Assembly (NCBI RefSeq): GCF_964030845.1
Contig: NZ_OZ034983.1
Coordinates: forward strand, 1,612,001-1,676,000
DNA length: 64,000 bases
Direction of reading: 5' to 3'
Origin: Candidatus Fukatsuia endosymbiont of Tuberolachnus salignus
GTDB taxonomy: Bacteria > Pseudomonadota > Gammaproteobacteria > Enterobacterales > Enterobacteriaceae
Shown here: piece after piece, positions 18,701 through 26,506 of the stretch
Numbering within the stretch: the first letter of the stretch is position 1
How the letters are laid out: every line of letters begins with the position of its first letter
The notes under the pieces: generated by a model
What the model was told of the DNA's origin: nothing
The model's database searches: none
What the model saw: the letters and a program-made list of their open reading frames with translations, nothing else
Translations under genes and position numbers: made by a program

Positions 18701-21162
18701 CACAAGAAATTGGCGTTGAGATCTTTGCTACAATCGGCAACGCAGACGAAGACAAAGGCAAAGAAAAACGTGACATCTTGCGCGCAATGAATATACAGCA
18801 TGTCTACGATAGTCGGAAACTGGATTTTTACCACCAAATTATGGCAGATACAAACAATCAAGGCGTAGACGTCGTTCTCAACTCTCTGAGCGGTGACGCT
18901 ATCACGCAGAGTCTAAAGTGCCTACGTCCCTACGGACGCTTCATCGAAATCGGCAAGACAGATATTTATCAGGATGCTGCCCTTTATCTCAAGCGATTTG
19001 GGGAAAACCTCAGTTACTTTGCCGTGGATATCGACCGGCTAATGGCTCAAAAACCGGAACGTGGCGCCGCACTTTTTGCCGAAATTATAAAACTTTTCGA
19101 AAAGGGCAGTCTAAAACCTCACCATATCAACGTATTCCCGATCACTCAACTCAGTGCTGCACTTAACCACCTTGCTAAGAGCCAACAGATTGGTAAAGTG
19201 GTGTTAAATATGGAAGGCCATACTGTGCACGCTTTACCGCCAGCGAATTTAGTGCTTGATCCTGAGAAGGTATACATCATCACGGGAGGAGCCAGTGGTC
19301 TTGGTATCGAGCTGGCTAAGTGGCTGGTAGAGAAAGGCGCTAAAAAATTAATGTTGGTCAGTCGTAGTGGGCCTAAAATGGCGAATGATTGGCTGTGGAT
19401 AAAAACTGTTCAGACCCAAAAAATAGACATTTTCTTGCCTGAAATCGATCTCATTTCTCCTACTGAAGTGGCACAGATGATTGCACAGGCCAAAACGTTG
19501 GGAACCATCGGTGGGGTGATACACGGTGCAGCAGTTATGCAAAATGCCATGATTGAGCACCTGGGTAGGGAAACGTTTGCTCATGTTTTTTCCGCAAAGG
19601 CGATGGGAGCCTGGAACTTACATCAAGCTCTGCAAGGCGAAGCAGTCGATTTCTTTCTTTTGATCTCCTCAATCAGCTCAGTGTTTGGCTTTGCCGGTCA
19701 AGCGAACTATTCAGCAGCCAACAACTTCCTCGATAAGCTGGTCTATTATCGTCATCTACAAGGTCTCACAGCGCAAAGTGTTAATTTTGGTGCACTCGGA
19801 AAATTTGCTGGCATGTCCAGAGATGCTGGAACGCTGATTAATATACTTGAAAATCAAGGTTGGGCCTCTATGACTCAACAGCAAATCACCCACAAAATTG
19901 AACGTATCCTGTTAGAAGGTAATATAGTGCGTATGGCTGCTAATATTGATTGGTTGCGCTTTCGACAAGCTTTCGAACATCTACGCACTGACCAGCGATT
20001 TGCACATCTACTCACAGATGCAGCGTTGAACCTCAACAATAAAACAGGGGGTGACCAGAGCTTACGTAGTAAGCTCCAGACAGTAGTTGCAGAAGAAGCG
20101 CAACACATTTTAGTGGAACATTTTACGGATACCTTAGCCAGGCTCCTCGGCACTGTAGTGGATAAGATCGACCCAGGAAAATCACTGTCGGCTATGGGTA
20201 TCGATTCACTGAATCTGGCTCAATTACGCAATTCGATACAACAAAAGTTAGGGATCAATTATTCTTTAATGCGTTTGGTTAAGGGACCCAGTATTGTAGA
20301 GTTAGCTGAGCAGATCAGGGAAGAACTTTCCGATACAACAACGGAGACTCCTGTTTCTAATGACGGTGATAGCTCAGGAATTACTATCGAACAAGATATC
20401 GAAGTGATCAACCGCTGGTTTGTACGTCTCAAAAGAAAAGAAGGAGAACCCCCGAAGAAAATTAAGCTATTTATGATCCATTCGATGGGAGCGGCGGCAT
20501 CGATGTTTGCTGATTTTATGTATCACCCTCCTTTTGAATGTGAAGTGTATGCGGTGCAACTACCTGGCCGAGAACACCGGATTAATGAAGAAGTTTATAC
20601 CGAGCTTACACCTTTATTGAGTAGTTTAGAAGAAGCCCTGATCCCATTATTGGATGGAGACTTCGCCATTTATGGTCATAGCTACGGGGGCATCATTGCT
20701 TTTGAACTTTGCCGATTGCTGCGGGAGAAACACAACAGATTCCCCTTACAATTATTTATCTCAGCTACCATAGCGCCTCAGCTGACGCCAGACTGGAAAG
20801 CACGTCAAGTGATGCGTGAAACGACCAATCGGAACTATTCAGATCAGCAGCTTATTGACATGATGCCGCGTATTATGAGTCGTGAATATTTACTGACAAT
20901 TCTAGAAGGTATGCGTCGCGACATGCCTTTACTGAACAATTATGATTACCAAGAATGTGATCCTTTCCCTTTTCCGATTAGAACGTTTTCTGCAATTGAA
21001 GATGATGTGACATTTCTCTCTGAAATGAAACCATGGGCACTGTTGACCCTATTGCCTAAAGATCAAATAGAAGTCCATGGGGATCACTGGCTTCTAAGCA
21101 GAAAAGAAAATAGAGAATTAGTTGGTAAACAAATATCTGATGATTTACGTAATCTGAAATAG
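15766..21162 (+). CDS. Type I polyketide synthase, AT-DH(partial)-ER-KR-ACP-TE part
   Basis: The frame is open from 15604; the first usable codon is GTG 15766. Domains (residues from there): end of KS with linker; acyltransferase with Ser205 in GHSIGEVAAAY; the first half only of a dehydratase, with His508 in IKDHTAAGLIIFPG; enoylreductase about 818-1145 (NADPH loop HSATGGVGMAAI); ketoreductase from about 1168 (ITGGASGLG, then SSISSVFGFAGQANYSAANN); acyl carrier protein with Ser1481 in GIDSLN; thioesterase with Ser1639 in GHSYGG and His1774 in HGDHW. This order is that of highly reducing iterative PKSs and animal-type fatty acid synthases, so a reduced chain released as a free acid is the likely product. 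No phosphopantetheinyl transferase or tailoring gene lies next to it. The frameshift in KS leaves its activity in doubt. Confidence 0.9.
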   Translation: MNSIPEVHHNTKKLKAYNIQPSTQRVELFTCSAQTEKALKALLGSYQKHLLMSEANLNDICFNAGKYRSTLNHHIAITATDKQDCINKINAFLEGDILSGVEYFSNSRKTPRLGFIFTGQGPQWYAMGRELIAKEPLFRKTVEDIDELFLILSGWSLLEEMNRSKVESNISDTRIAQPAIMAIQIALVELWKQYGIEPAGLVGHSIGEVAAAYASGALNMEQAVTVIYHRSRGQHQAAGKGLMLAIGLSKVEAEKLIADVSDVVSIAAVNGPESITLSGDKKPLDAIAKQLTARDIFNRFLKVDVPFHSHHMDPLKEELISSLQDLRPIETNIPLYSTVTGKQENGTHLDANYWYNNLRDPVYFSHALEQMIQDGFDLYVEVGPHPALSNGAEELFAKLGCNARIFPSIRRQEDEALRFKQTLGALHVAGLPLDWDKICPNAHRLHDLPRYPWQQQSFWHETRSHQAHRLQCHYHPHIIQHHNSGLSQDVHNFRIFLDGQADPYIKDHTAAGLIIFPGTGHLELATAAAQKAFGSSFCFLENINFENGLFLPHDGEAPEIRLEIYSNEGRYWLMSLDNEEDVAYSGCYEYRWQPAKDFDLYPTINEEVLLIGDASYQHDLLLETLSDAGMKIVTLGEAPKFYRPVHLQDREKTLKAFEEIKSAYPDLNRMVITLPLGQTGEDSLSERIETLAWKILNINNAIIKNEWQGVIWTLTHRLEKVLPDDKCINLIQSPIYGLNRVMTNESPMAMSKIVDLGSADKQELQSLITLFNSTTHGNNESELAIRGDKLFAKRLEKVNPHQAQEDAHKVLMGSGSYYEAFFTEQGLLDSVRFRQIAPPILGEYEVEIAVKSAALNFKDILNGTGLLSTESITGGLCGDQLGLECSGIVTRTGSSVSRFKEGDEVLAMAPRSIAGIAVTPEHCIVKKPSQLSFEQAAAIPVVYLTAYHCLCKLADIKKGERLLIHSATGGVGMAAIRLAQEIGVEIFATIGNADEDKGKEKRDILRAMNIQHVYDSRKLDFYHQIMADTNNQGVDVVLNSLSGDAITQSLKCLRPYGRFIEIGKTDIYQDAALYLKRFGENLSYFAVDIDRLMAQKPERGAALFAEIIKLFEKGSLKPHHINVFPITQLSAALNHLAKSQQIGKVVLNMEGHTVHALPPANLVLDPEKVYIITGGASGLGIELAKWLVEKGAKKLMLVSRSGPKMANDWLWIKTVQTQKIDIFLPEIDLISPTEVAQMIAQAKTLGTIGGVIHGAAVMQNAMIEHLGRETFAHVFSAKAMGAWNLHQALQGEAVDFFLLISSISSVFGFAGQANYSAANNFLDKLVYYRHLQGLTAQSVNFGALGKFAGMSRDAGTLINILENQGWASMTQQQITHKIERILLEGNIVRMAANIDWLRFRQAFEHLRTDQRFAHLLTDAALNLNNKTGGDQSLRSKLQTVVAEEAQHILVEHFTDTLARLLGTVVDKIDPGKSLSAMGIDSLNLAQLRNSIQQKLGINYSLMRLVKGPSIVELAEQIREELSDTTTETPVSNDGDSSGITIEQDIEVINRWFVRLKRKEGEPPKKIKLFMIHSMGAAASMFADFMYHPPFECEVYAVQLPGREHRINEEVYTELTPLLSSLEEALIPLLDGDFAIYGHSYGGIIAFELCRLLREKHNRFPLQLFISATIAPQLTPDWKARQVMRETTNRNYSDQQLIDMMPRIMSREYLLTILEGMRRDMPLLNNYDYQECDPFPFPIRTFSAIEDDVTFLSEMKPWALLTLLPKDQIEVHGDHWLLSRKENRELVGKQISDDLRNLK

Positions 21163-21188
21163 TGTTTTTTCACACCTTAGCTGTCATT

Positions 21189-21220
21189 ACTGACACAGTA
21201 TTTATAGATACTATGTCAGT
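21189..21220 (+). terminator. Stem-loop after the polyketide synthase
   Basis: A 13-base stem (ACTGACACAGTAT with ATACTATGTCAGT, one mismatch) and a 6-base loop start 27 bases after the PKS stop. AT-rich sequence follows, without an uninterrupted T run. The position supports a transcription terminator. Confidence 0.6.
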
Positions 21221-21315
21221 AAATAGTTTGTTAATACCGAAAGCAAGATGGATTGTATAATTATTTCGTGCTAAAAATGAGGATTCATTTCCTCCATTGA
21301 CTTCAAGAGGTTCTT

Positions 21316-21621
21316 ATGCGTAAATTTATTCTGTTATCTGTTCTATTGGTTTCTGCTGAAGTTGTTAGCAGCAATCCTGATAAAAATTTATTGGGAAATA
21401 CTATTCTTTCAATAACGAGAACGGAGAATTCTTATTTAAATGCTAGTCATCACGCTATATCCTTGGTGTCAACAAACCAGGAGCACTGTAAAAGAATGAA
21501 CAACCAAAAACATAATCGAAATCAATTTGATGTCGTTACCCCCCCCCAATTAGAAAAAATACCTAGGCCCTTTAGTCACCCTATGGATAGACATGTAGAG
21601 CAATGGAGAAGATCGGCCTAA
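21316..21621 (+). CDS. Small putative exported protein
   Basis: I do not recognise the 101-residue product. It has a plausible start with an AGAGG Shine-Dalgarno sequence 5 bases before ATG. It begins with a signal-peptide-like segment (MRKFILLSVLLVSAEVVSS) followed by a hydrophilic, Asn/His/Arg-rich chain with one Cys. The coding region contains a run of nine C at 21539-21547, encoding Thr-Pro-Pro, the same length as the run that breaks the toxin gene. It lies between the PKS terminator and an ERIC element. It may be a fragment or a lineage-specific secreted peptide. Confidence 0.45.
   Translation: MRKFILLSVLLVSAEVVSSNPDKNLLGNTILSITRTENSYLNASHHAISLVSTNQEHCKRMNNQKHNRNQFDVVTPPQLEKIPRPFSHPMDRHVEQWRRSA
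21539..21547. repeat. C9 homopolymer inside small exported protein gene
   Basis: Nine consecutive C lie in the coding strand. The present length keeps the frame open to 21621; a one-base change would bring a stop soon after. Such tracts are slippage-prone. Confidence 0.8.
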
Positions 21622-21640
21622 TTCGATAAACCTGATTTCA

Positions 21641-21767
21641 TATACCCAATGAATTTCGAGTTACGGCCAGGCGGCAATCAATCGAATCCCAGAAGTGTAC
21701 AGGTAGTACATGACTGGGATGAGTGCAAGCAGCCAACGCCGCCGTCACTTAAAAGGCGAAGGATATA
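21641..21767. repeat. ERIC element (enterobacterial repetitive intergenic consensus)
   Basis: The 127-base length equals the canonical ERIC length. It begins TATACCCAATGAATTTCGAG and shows the GGCGGCAA block, the central palindrome region (GAATCCCAGAAG, then TGACTGGGATGAGTG) and GCAGCCAACGC, ending GGATATA. ERIC elements are non-autonomous, MITE-like intergenic repeats of enterobacteria that insert at TA. Compared with the remembered consensus it has diverged in the central stem. It lies between the small exported protein gene and the convergent phoQ gene. Confidence 0.85.
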
Positions 21768-21863
21768 TCTAGCTAACGATTCGCTAACCAGGCTAAATCG
21801 CTGGCTAGATCCTGATCAGGATGTAAACGCTTTTTATATCGTAACTCTATAAATTTTCTGTCT

Positions 21864-23309
21864 TTAGCCGTCATGCTGCCGCCCGAAACTGACCAATACC
21901 TTCGTCCCTCCGAGTCGGCTATCTGCAATAGTTATTTTTCCTTGATACTGCTCAATAATTTCTGCTGCGACCGATAAACCTAATCCTTGACCGGGACTCA
22001 AGGTATCGACACGTTGACCACGTTGAAATATAAGTGCCCGCTTGCTTTCTACAATGCCAGGTCCATCATCATCAATGACAATGATTAATTTTTTTTCTGA
22101 GTGCAGAGCAGTGATTTCAACAAATTCCAGGCAATATTTACAGGCATTATCCAAAATATTACCCATAATCTCTATTAAATCATTTTTCTCTCCGAAGAAA
22201 GTCACCTCTGGTGAAATATCGAGCGTCAATACCACGCCTTTACGTTGATAGACTTTATTCAATGCACTACAGAGGCCATCGAGTAAAGCAGGAACGGAAT
22301 GGATCTCTCTACTTAATACATTATGTTCTGAGCGTACGCTGGCACGATGGAGAAAATAACCGATCTGCTGCGAAATACGACTAATTTGCTCCAACATGAT
22401 AGGTTCTACCGTTTCAATCGTGATTTTTTTATCGGTCCGCAGTGATCGTAATGTCGTCTGTAACACTGCCAGAGGCGTTTTTAAGCTATGAGTAAGATCG
22501 GCAAGTGTAGTTTGGTATTTGGTATAACGCTGACGCTCATGTCTCAGCAAAATATTTAAATTCCTTACCAGACTAAACAGTTCTTGTGGTGGATTTTCAT
22601 CCAACTGTTCACGTTCCCCTTTTTCTAACTGACTAATTTGACTAACCAATGCTTTTATCGGACGCAGGCTCCAATAAGCTGCCAACCATAGCAACGGCAC
22701 CACTAAAAATAGATTCGCCAATAAGACGTAGCTAAACCAGTTCCATACCAGATCTGAACGTTGTAATTCCTGAGGGATAACGTCGACTACCACAATGGTG
22801 AGCCGAGGCAATTTGCTAGTAGCGGGATAAATATTGACTGAAACCGAATGGGTGAGGGCATCAATATCAACATCAGTGTATTTTTTTAGCTTATTTTGTG
22901 CTTTAGAATTATCGCCAAGTATTGTACTACTTATCTTTTTTCCGGGATTCAGCTCATAAAAGCCCGATTTTTTTAGCCAGTTTTTTTCAATATGTAATTC
23001 CAATTCGGGTATATATCGTTCACGCCACAATATATTGCCATGATCATCATAAATGAGTGCCAAGGTAGGAATATTGAGTTCCAGATCAGAAGGAATAGAA
23101 ATAGTCAACTTATCATCTTGCCATTGAGCGAGGCTGAAAAACAGATTGCTTTCTCCCCGATGAACCCTGAAAGTATTTTTATTAAAATTAATAATATAAC
23201 CGACTACCGCAACGACTCCGTAAGAAAGTGATAGTGCAAAGATAACACCCGCGGTTGCCATAAGGAAACGGGATCGAAGGGAAAAAGGTTTGCTATTCTT
23301 GTTGAACAT
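21864..23309 (-). CDS. phoQ: Sensor histidine kinase PhoQ
   Basis: This inner-membrane sensor of low divalent cations, acid pH and antimicrobial peptides phosphorylates PhoP. Counting from ATG 23309 it has 481 residues (E. coli 486): a first span at about 13-37, a periplasmic sensor domain ending in LTIVVVDVIP, a second span at about 187-210, HAMP, the phosphorylated His274 in DLTHSLKTPLAVL, and an ATPase domain with the N box (NILDNACKY), DDGPG and GQGLGLSVA. The sensor's acidic cluster is weaker than in E. coli (KKYTDVDID). An alternative TTG start at 23345 overlaps the phoP end. The gene looks intact, but its partner phoP is broken. Confidence 0.93.
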   Translation of the reverse strand: MFNKNSKPFSLRSRFLMATAGVIFALSLSYGVVAVVGYIINFNKNTFRVHRGESNLFFSLAQWQDDKLTISIPSDLELNIPTLALIYDDHGNILWRERYIPELELHIEKNWLKKSGFYELNPGKKISSTILGDNSKAQNKLKKYTDVDIDALTHSVSVNIYPATSKLPRLTIVVVDVIPQELQRSDLVWNWFSYVLLANLFLVVPLLWLAAYWSLRPIKALVSQISQLEKGEREQLDENPPQELFSLVRNLNILLRHERQRYTKYQTTLADLTHSLKTPLAVLQTTLRSLRTDKKITIETVEPIMLEQISRISQQIGYFLHRASVRSEHNVLSREIHSVPALLDGLCSALNKVYQRKGVVLTLDISPEVTFFGEKNDLIEIMGNILDNACKYCLEFVEITALHSEKKLIIVIDDDGPGIVESKRALIFQRGQRVDTLSPGQGLGLSVAAEIIEQYQGKITIADSRLGGTKVLVSFGRQHDG

Positions 23310-23341
23310 ATTATTTTTTAAACGTTTTTTAACAACAATGT

Positions 23342-23975
23342 TCAATTGGCATCAAAACGATAGCCTTGACCACGGATAGTAGTAATGACATCACGATCAT
23401 GCTCGGCTAATAATTTTTTCCGCAGCCTCCCCATCAATACATCAATAGTATGGCTTTGTGGATTTGCTCACAACTTTACCCGCATTACGGATTAACGTTT
23501 CAATAATGGTATATTCAAATGCTGTAAATTTTATCTGCTGTTGATTGATACTGAGTTCACGGCGTGAAAGATCAATCTGAAAAGGCGGAAATTTGATGAT
23601 TTGAGAAGCCAGGCCAATATTACGCCGCATGAGTGCTTGCATTCGGGCAACCACTTCTTCTAAATGAAACGGCTTAGTAACGTAATCGTCAGCACCGGCT
23701 TCTAATACTGCAACTTTATCCTGCCAGCTCTCTCGCGCAGTTAAGACCAGGATAGGTAAATTTGACTGATGACCACGCCAACGACGGATCAAGCTTAAAC
23801 CATCCTCACCGGGTAATCCAAGATCGACAATTGCGATATCAGGGGCATGTTCTTGTAAGAAATAGTCTGCTTCTTTGGCATTTTCCGCTGCATCAACTTG
23901 ATGACTCATCTCTCGCATTTGTACTGTTAGATGATGCCGCAATAATGCATTATCTTCCACCACCAAAACTCGCAT
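23342..23975 (-). pseudogene. phoP: Response regulator PhoP, broken in DNA-binding domain
   Basis: The receiver domain is complete (MRVLVVEDNALLRHH; phospho-acceptor Asp in AIVDLGLPGEDG; Lys in YVTKPFH). The winged-helix domain reads normally to GKVVSK, then STKPYY and a stop at 23442. About 15 codons expected here (DSLMLQLYPDAELRE in E. coli) are replaced by 7 bases, a net loss of about 38. After this the other frame resumes as SHTIDVLMGRLRKKLL and TTIRGQGYRFDAN, with a stop at 23342-23344. The predicted truncated product lacks the recognition helix and C-terminal hairpin, so it should not bind PhoP boxes. The gene starts at ATG 23975. Confidence 0.92.
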
Positions 23976-24108
23976 ACTACATCCCTCAAGCAAATTTAAA
24001 TTGGGTAATAAATTACCTGTAAAAGATAAAAATATATAATTATCTAACATATTATTAACTATATAATATGTTAGCAATCCATTCCATATACTTTTATTAT
24101 TAATGTAA

Positions 24109-24142
24109 TTATTAGCGTGATAAGTTAAACCTTAATTAAACT
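24109..24142 (-). promoter_or_regulatory. PhoP box and -10 element of the phoPQ promoter
   Basis: On the minus strand, AGTTTA (24142-24137), a 5-base spacer and GGTTTA (24131-24126) match the PhoP direct repeat (T/G)GTTTA-N5-(T/G)GTTTA in 11 of 12 positions. Eleven bases further on lies a -10-like TAATAA (24114-24109). This is the layout of PhoP-activated promoters, and it lies about 150 bases before phoP, as in the autoregulated E. coli operon. Confidence 0.7.
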
Positions 24143-24184
24143 AACTTAAATTAATAAGTAAATTTATTTTATTTATGATTAAAA

Positions 24185-24219
24185 TCAACCAATTATATCT
24201 AATTAATTTAATTGGTTGA
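24185..24219. repeat. Perfect 11-base inverted repeat between phoP and purB
   Basis: TCAACCAATTA and TAATTGGTTGA flank a 13-base AT-rich loop. It lies downstream of purB (minus strand) and upstream of the phoP promoter. There is no T tract, so it is either a weak purB terminator or a protein-binding site. Confidence 0.45.
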
Positions 24220-24449
24220 ACAAGAATACCAACCGATTGTGAGAGTTCTAAAGCTATTTTTCCAAATAATGACAGCGAGTTGAGTAAAAATAGGCCAGCT
24301 TGAAACCGCAGAAGAAAGTTGAATGGTGATAGGCAATTTATTGATAAATAGTGAAGGAAAAATCATTTTTTGTTGCCTATCATTTAATCTAAAATAATAT
24401 ATTCATTTGCTTAAAATGATTTATTTTTCTCCGTGTAACTCACCTAAAC

Positions 24450-25823
24450 TTAAGACTTAAGCTCATCAACAAAAGCGACGGCGCGCCCAATATAATTAGC
24501 GGGTGTCATCTCCTTTAGACGTACTTTCTCTTCTTCAGGTAATGCCAAATTTTCAATAAATTGTTTAATATCAGCGGCACCCATTTTTTTACCACGGGTC
24601 AACGCTTTTAATTTTTCATAAGGATTAGCAATAGCATAACGGCGCATCACTGTTTGGATCGGCTCAGCCAAGACTTCCCAATTATTATCCAACTCCTTTT
24701 GCAAGTGAACTTCATTCACTTCTAGCTTGCTGATGCCTTTTAAGGTCGCTTGATAAGCGATCAGAGCATAGCCTAAACCGACACCCAGATTACGCAATAC
24801 GGTGGAATCTGTCAGATCACGTTGCCAACGTGATACGGGCAATTTATTAGCTAAATGACCTAATACAGCATTAGCCAATCCAAGATTACCTTCGGAATTT
24901 TCGAAATCGATCGGATTCACTTTATGAGGCATAGTTGAGGAGCCTACTTCATTGGCGATAGTTTTTTGTTTGAAGTGATTGAGGGCGATATAACCCCAAA
25001 TATCACGGTCAAAATCGATCAAAATCGTGTTAAAACGGGCAATACAGTCAAATAGCTCGGCGATATAATCATGCGGTTCAATTTGCGTGGTATAGGGATT
25101 CCAACTGATGCCCAGAGACGTGACAAATTCGTTGCTAAATTGATGCCAATCAACATTTGGATAAGCCGCAATATGTGCATTGTAGTTACCGACAGCGCCG
25201 TTTATTTTCCCGAGAATTTCTACTTTCTCTAATTGATCAAGTTGCCGCTGCATACGGTAGACAACATTAGCAAATTCTTTACCAAGAGTAGAGGGAGTGG
25301 CCGGTTGACCGTGCGTGCGTGATAGCAGAGGTATTGTGCGATATTGTTTCGCCAGCGAGGTGATTACGGCAATAATTTCCTTCCAGATAGGCACAATTTC
25401 ATCATTACGAGCACGGTGTAACATCAAGGCATGAGACAAATTATTGATATCTTCAGAAGTACAAGCGAAATGGATAAATTCAGACACATTTTGCAACGCC
25501 GGAATAGCATCTATTTTCTTTTTCAGAAAATACTCAACAGCTTTGACGTCATGATTTGTCGTTTTTTCAAAATTTTTGATATCTAAGGCATCTTGTTCGC
25601 TGAAGTCTTTAATAAGACTTTCAAGATCCTCGTTAGTTTTCTTGTCAAAGCCAGGCACTTCTTTAATTTTTTCACAGGCTGCCAATTTTTGTAGCCAACA
25701 GATTTCAACTTGCACCCGAAATTTTAGTAAACCAAATTCACTGAAAATTTTGCGTAATGCACTCACTTTATCACTGTAGCGTCCATCAAGCGGGGATATG
25801 GCAGTCAATGGGGATAATTCCAT
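24450..25823 (-). CDS. purB: Adenylosuccinate lyase PurB
   Basis: It cleaves SAICAR and adenylosuccinate in purine biosynthesis. Its 457 residues match E. coli (456). The fumarase/aspartase superfamily signature GSSTMPHKVNPIDFEN is present, as are the catalytic-region segments TSEDINNLSHALML and SRTHGQPATPST. ATG 25823 (MELSPLTAISPLDGRYS) is chosen because AGGAG lies 9 bases upstream; an earlier TTG adds only three residues. The block purB-hflD-mnmA has the E. coli order. Confidence 0.97.
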   Translation of the reverse strand: MELSPLTAISPLDGRYSDKVSALRKIFSEFGLLKFRVQVEICWLQKLAACEKIKEVPGFDKKTNEDLESLIKDFSEQDALDIKNFEKTTNHDVKAVEYFLKKKIDAIPALQNVSEFIHFACTSEDINNLSHALMLHRARNDEIVPIWKEIIAVITSLAKQYRTIPLLSRTHGQPATPSTLGKEFANVVYRMQRQLDQLEKVEILGKINGAVGNYNAHIAAYPNVDWHQFSNEFVTSLGISWNPYTTQIEPHDYIAELFDCIARFNTILIDFDRDIWGYIALNHFKQKTIANEVGSSTMPHKVNPIDFENSEGNLGLANAVLGHLANKLPVSRWQRDLTDSTVLRNLGVGLGYALIAYQATLKGISKLEVNEVHLQKELDNNWEVLAEPIQTVMRRYAIANPYEKLKALTRGKKMGAADIKQFIENLALPEEEKVRLKEMTPANYIGRAVAFVDELKS

Positions 25824-25877
25824 CGTAGGCAACTCCTGGTTATGATTTGTAATAGTAGGTTTTGCAAGAAGTCTATT

Positions 25878-26504
25878 TTAACAACGAGCAAGAATGCTCT
25901 GTGCCTGCTTAAGCAGACGATGACGAGAAAACATTAACTGCCAGCGACCCCCACCACGCTGCTGCCAAAGCACTGCAGAACGTATGCCAGCCAGCAAAGT
26001 TGCGCGTATTTTGTCCTGGACCGACTGATTTTTCAGCTTATCAGGGTTACCGAGAACGTGAATGCGGGCACCAAGTGGACTGATAACATCGGTATAAATT
26101 GACGCTAGCGAACTGAACATGGTATCAGAGCCAAGATCGAAATGTACCAATTGTCGATCAAGCTGGGAAATACGTCCGCCTAAAGTATTCAGCGCAGATT
26201 TATTGGCACTGAGTTTACGTTCAAGCACCATAATGCCAAGAGCATAGCGAGTGAGTTCGGCAGACAGGGGTTGACGGTTGACATTCAATATACATTGTAA
26301 AGTTTCTAATCCGATTTTAAGGGCAACGTCGTTATCACCATAGACAGCAAGAGTGGAAGGGGGGTCGATTTGTAACAAACTATTTAGCGAAGTATGCAAG
26401 GCATCTTTATCGCATAAACCCTCATAGGCTAACTGCTGGACTAAACGTACAGACTGGCAGAGACCCGATAGCGCCAGGGTAATTTCATAATAATTTTTTG
26501 CCAC
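25878..26504 (-). CDS. hflD: High frequency lysogenization protein HflD
   Basis: This is a peripheral membrane protein of the HflD family; the E. coli protein binds the lambda CII activator and affects lysogeny, while its cellular role is unclear. It has 208 residues (E. coli 213) and family segments AKNYYEITLALSGLCQS, ELTRYALGIMVLERKLS and RATLLAGIRSAVLW. I choose GTG 26504 because it gives the family N-terminus MAKNYY and has AGGAG 5 bases upstream, supplied by the end of mnmA. A GTG at 26510 overlaps the mnmA stop. Confidence 0.93.
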   Translation of the reverse strand: MAKNYYEITLALSGLCQSVRLVQQLAYEGLCDKDALHTSLNSLLQIDPPSTLAVYGDNDVALKIGLETLQCILNVNRQPLSAELTRYALGIMVLERKLSANKSALNTLGGRISQLDRQLVHFDLGSDTMFSSLASIYTDVISPLGARIHVLGNPDKLKNQSVQDKIRATLLAGIRSAVLWQQRGGGRWQLMFSRHRLLKQAQSILARC

Positions 26505-26506
26505 GA

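Larger units (their letters stand above)
23976..24449. other. 474-base AT-rich intergenic region, phoP to purB
   Basis: I find no credible gene on either strand. Besides the PhoP box and the inverted repeat listed separately, it is AT-rich sequence with scattered TTAAT tracts. Confidence 0.7.

Noticed and set aside
21649..21852. 67-codon frame with ATG 21649
   Set aside because: It is mostly the ERIC element read as protein; such translations recur wherever ERIC occurs.
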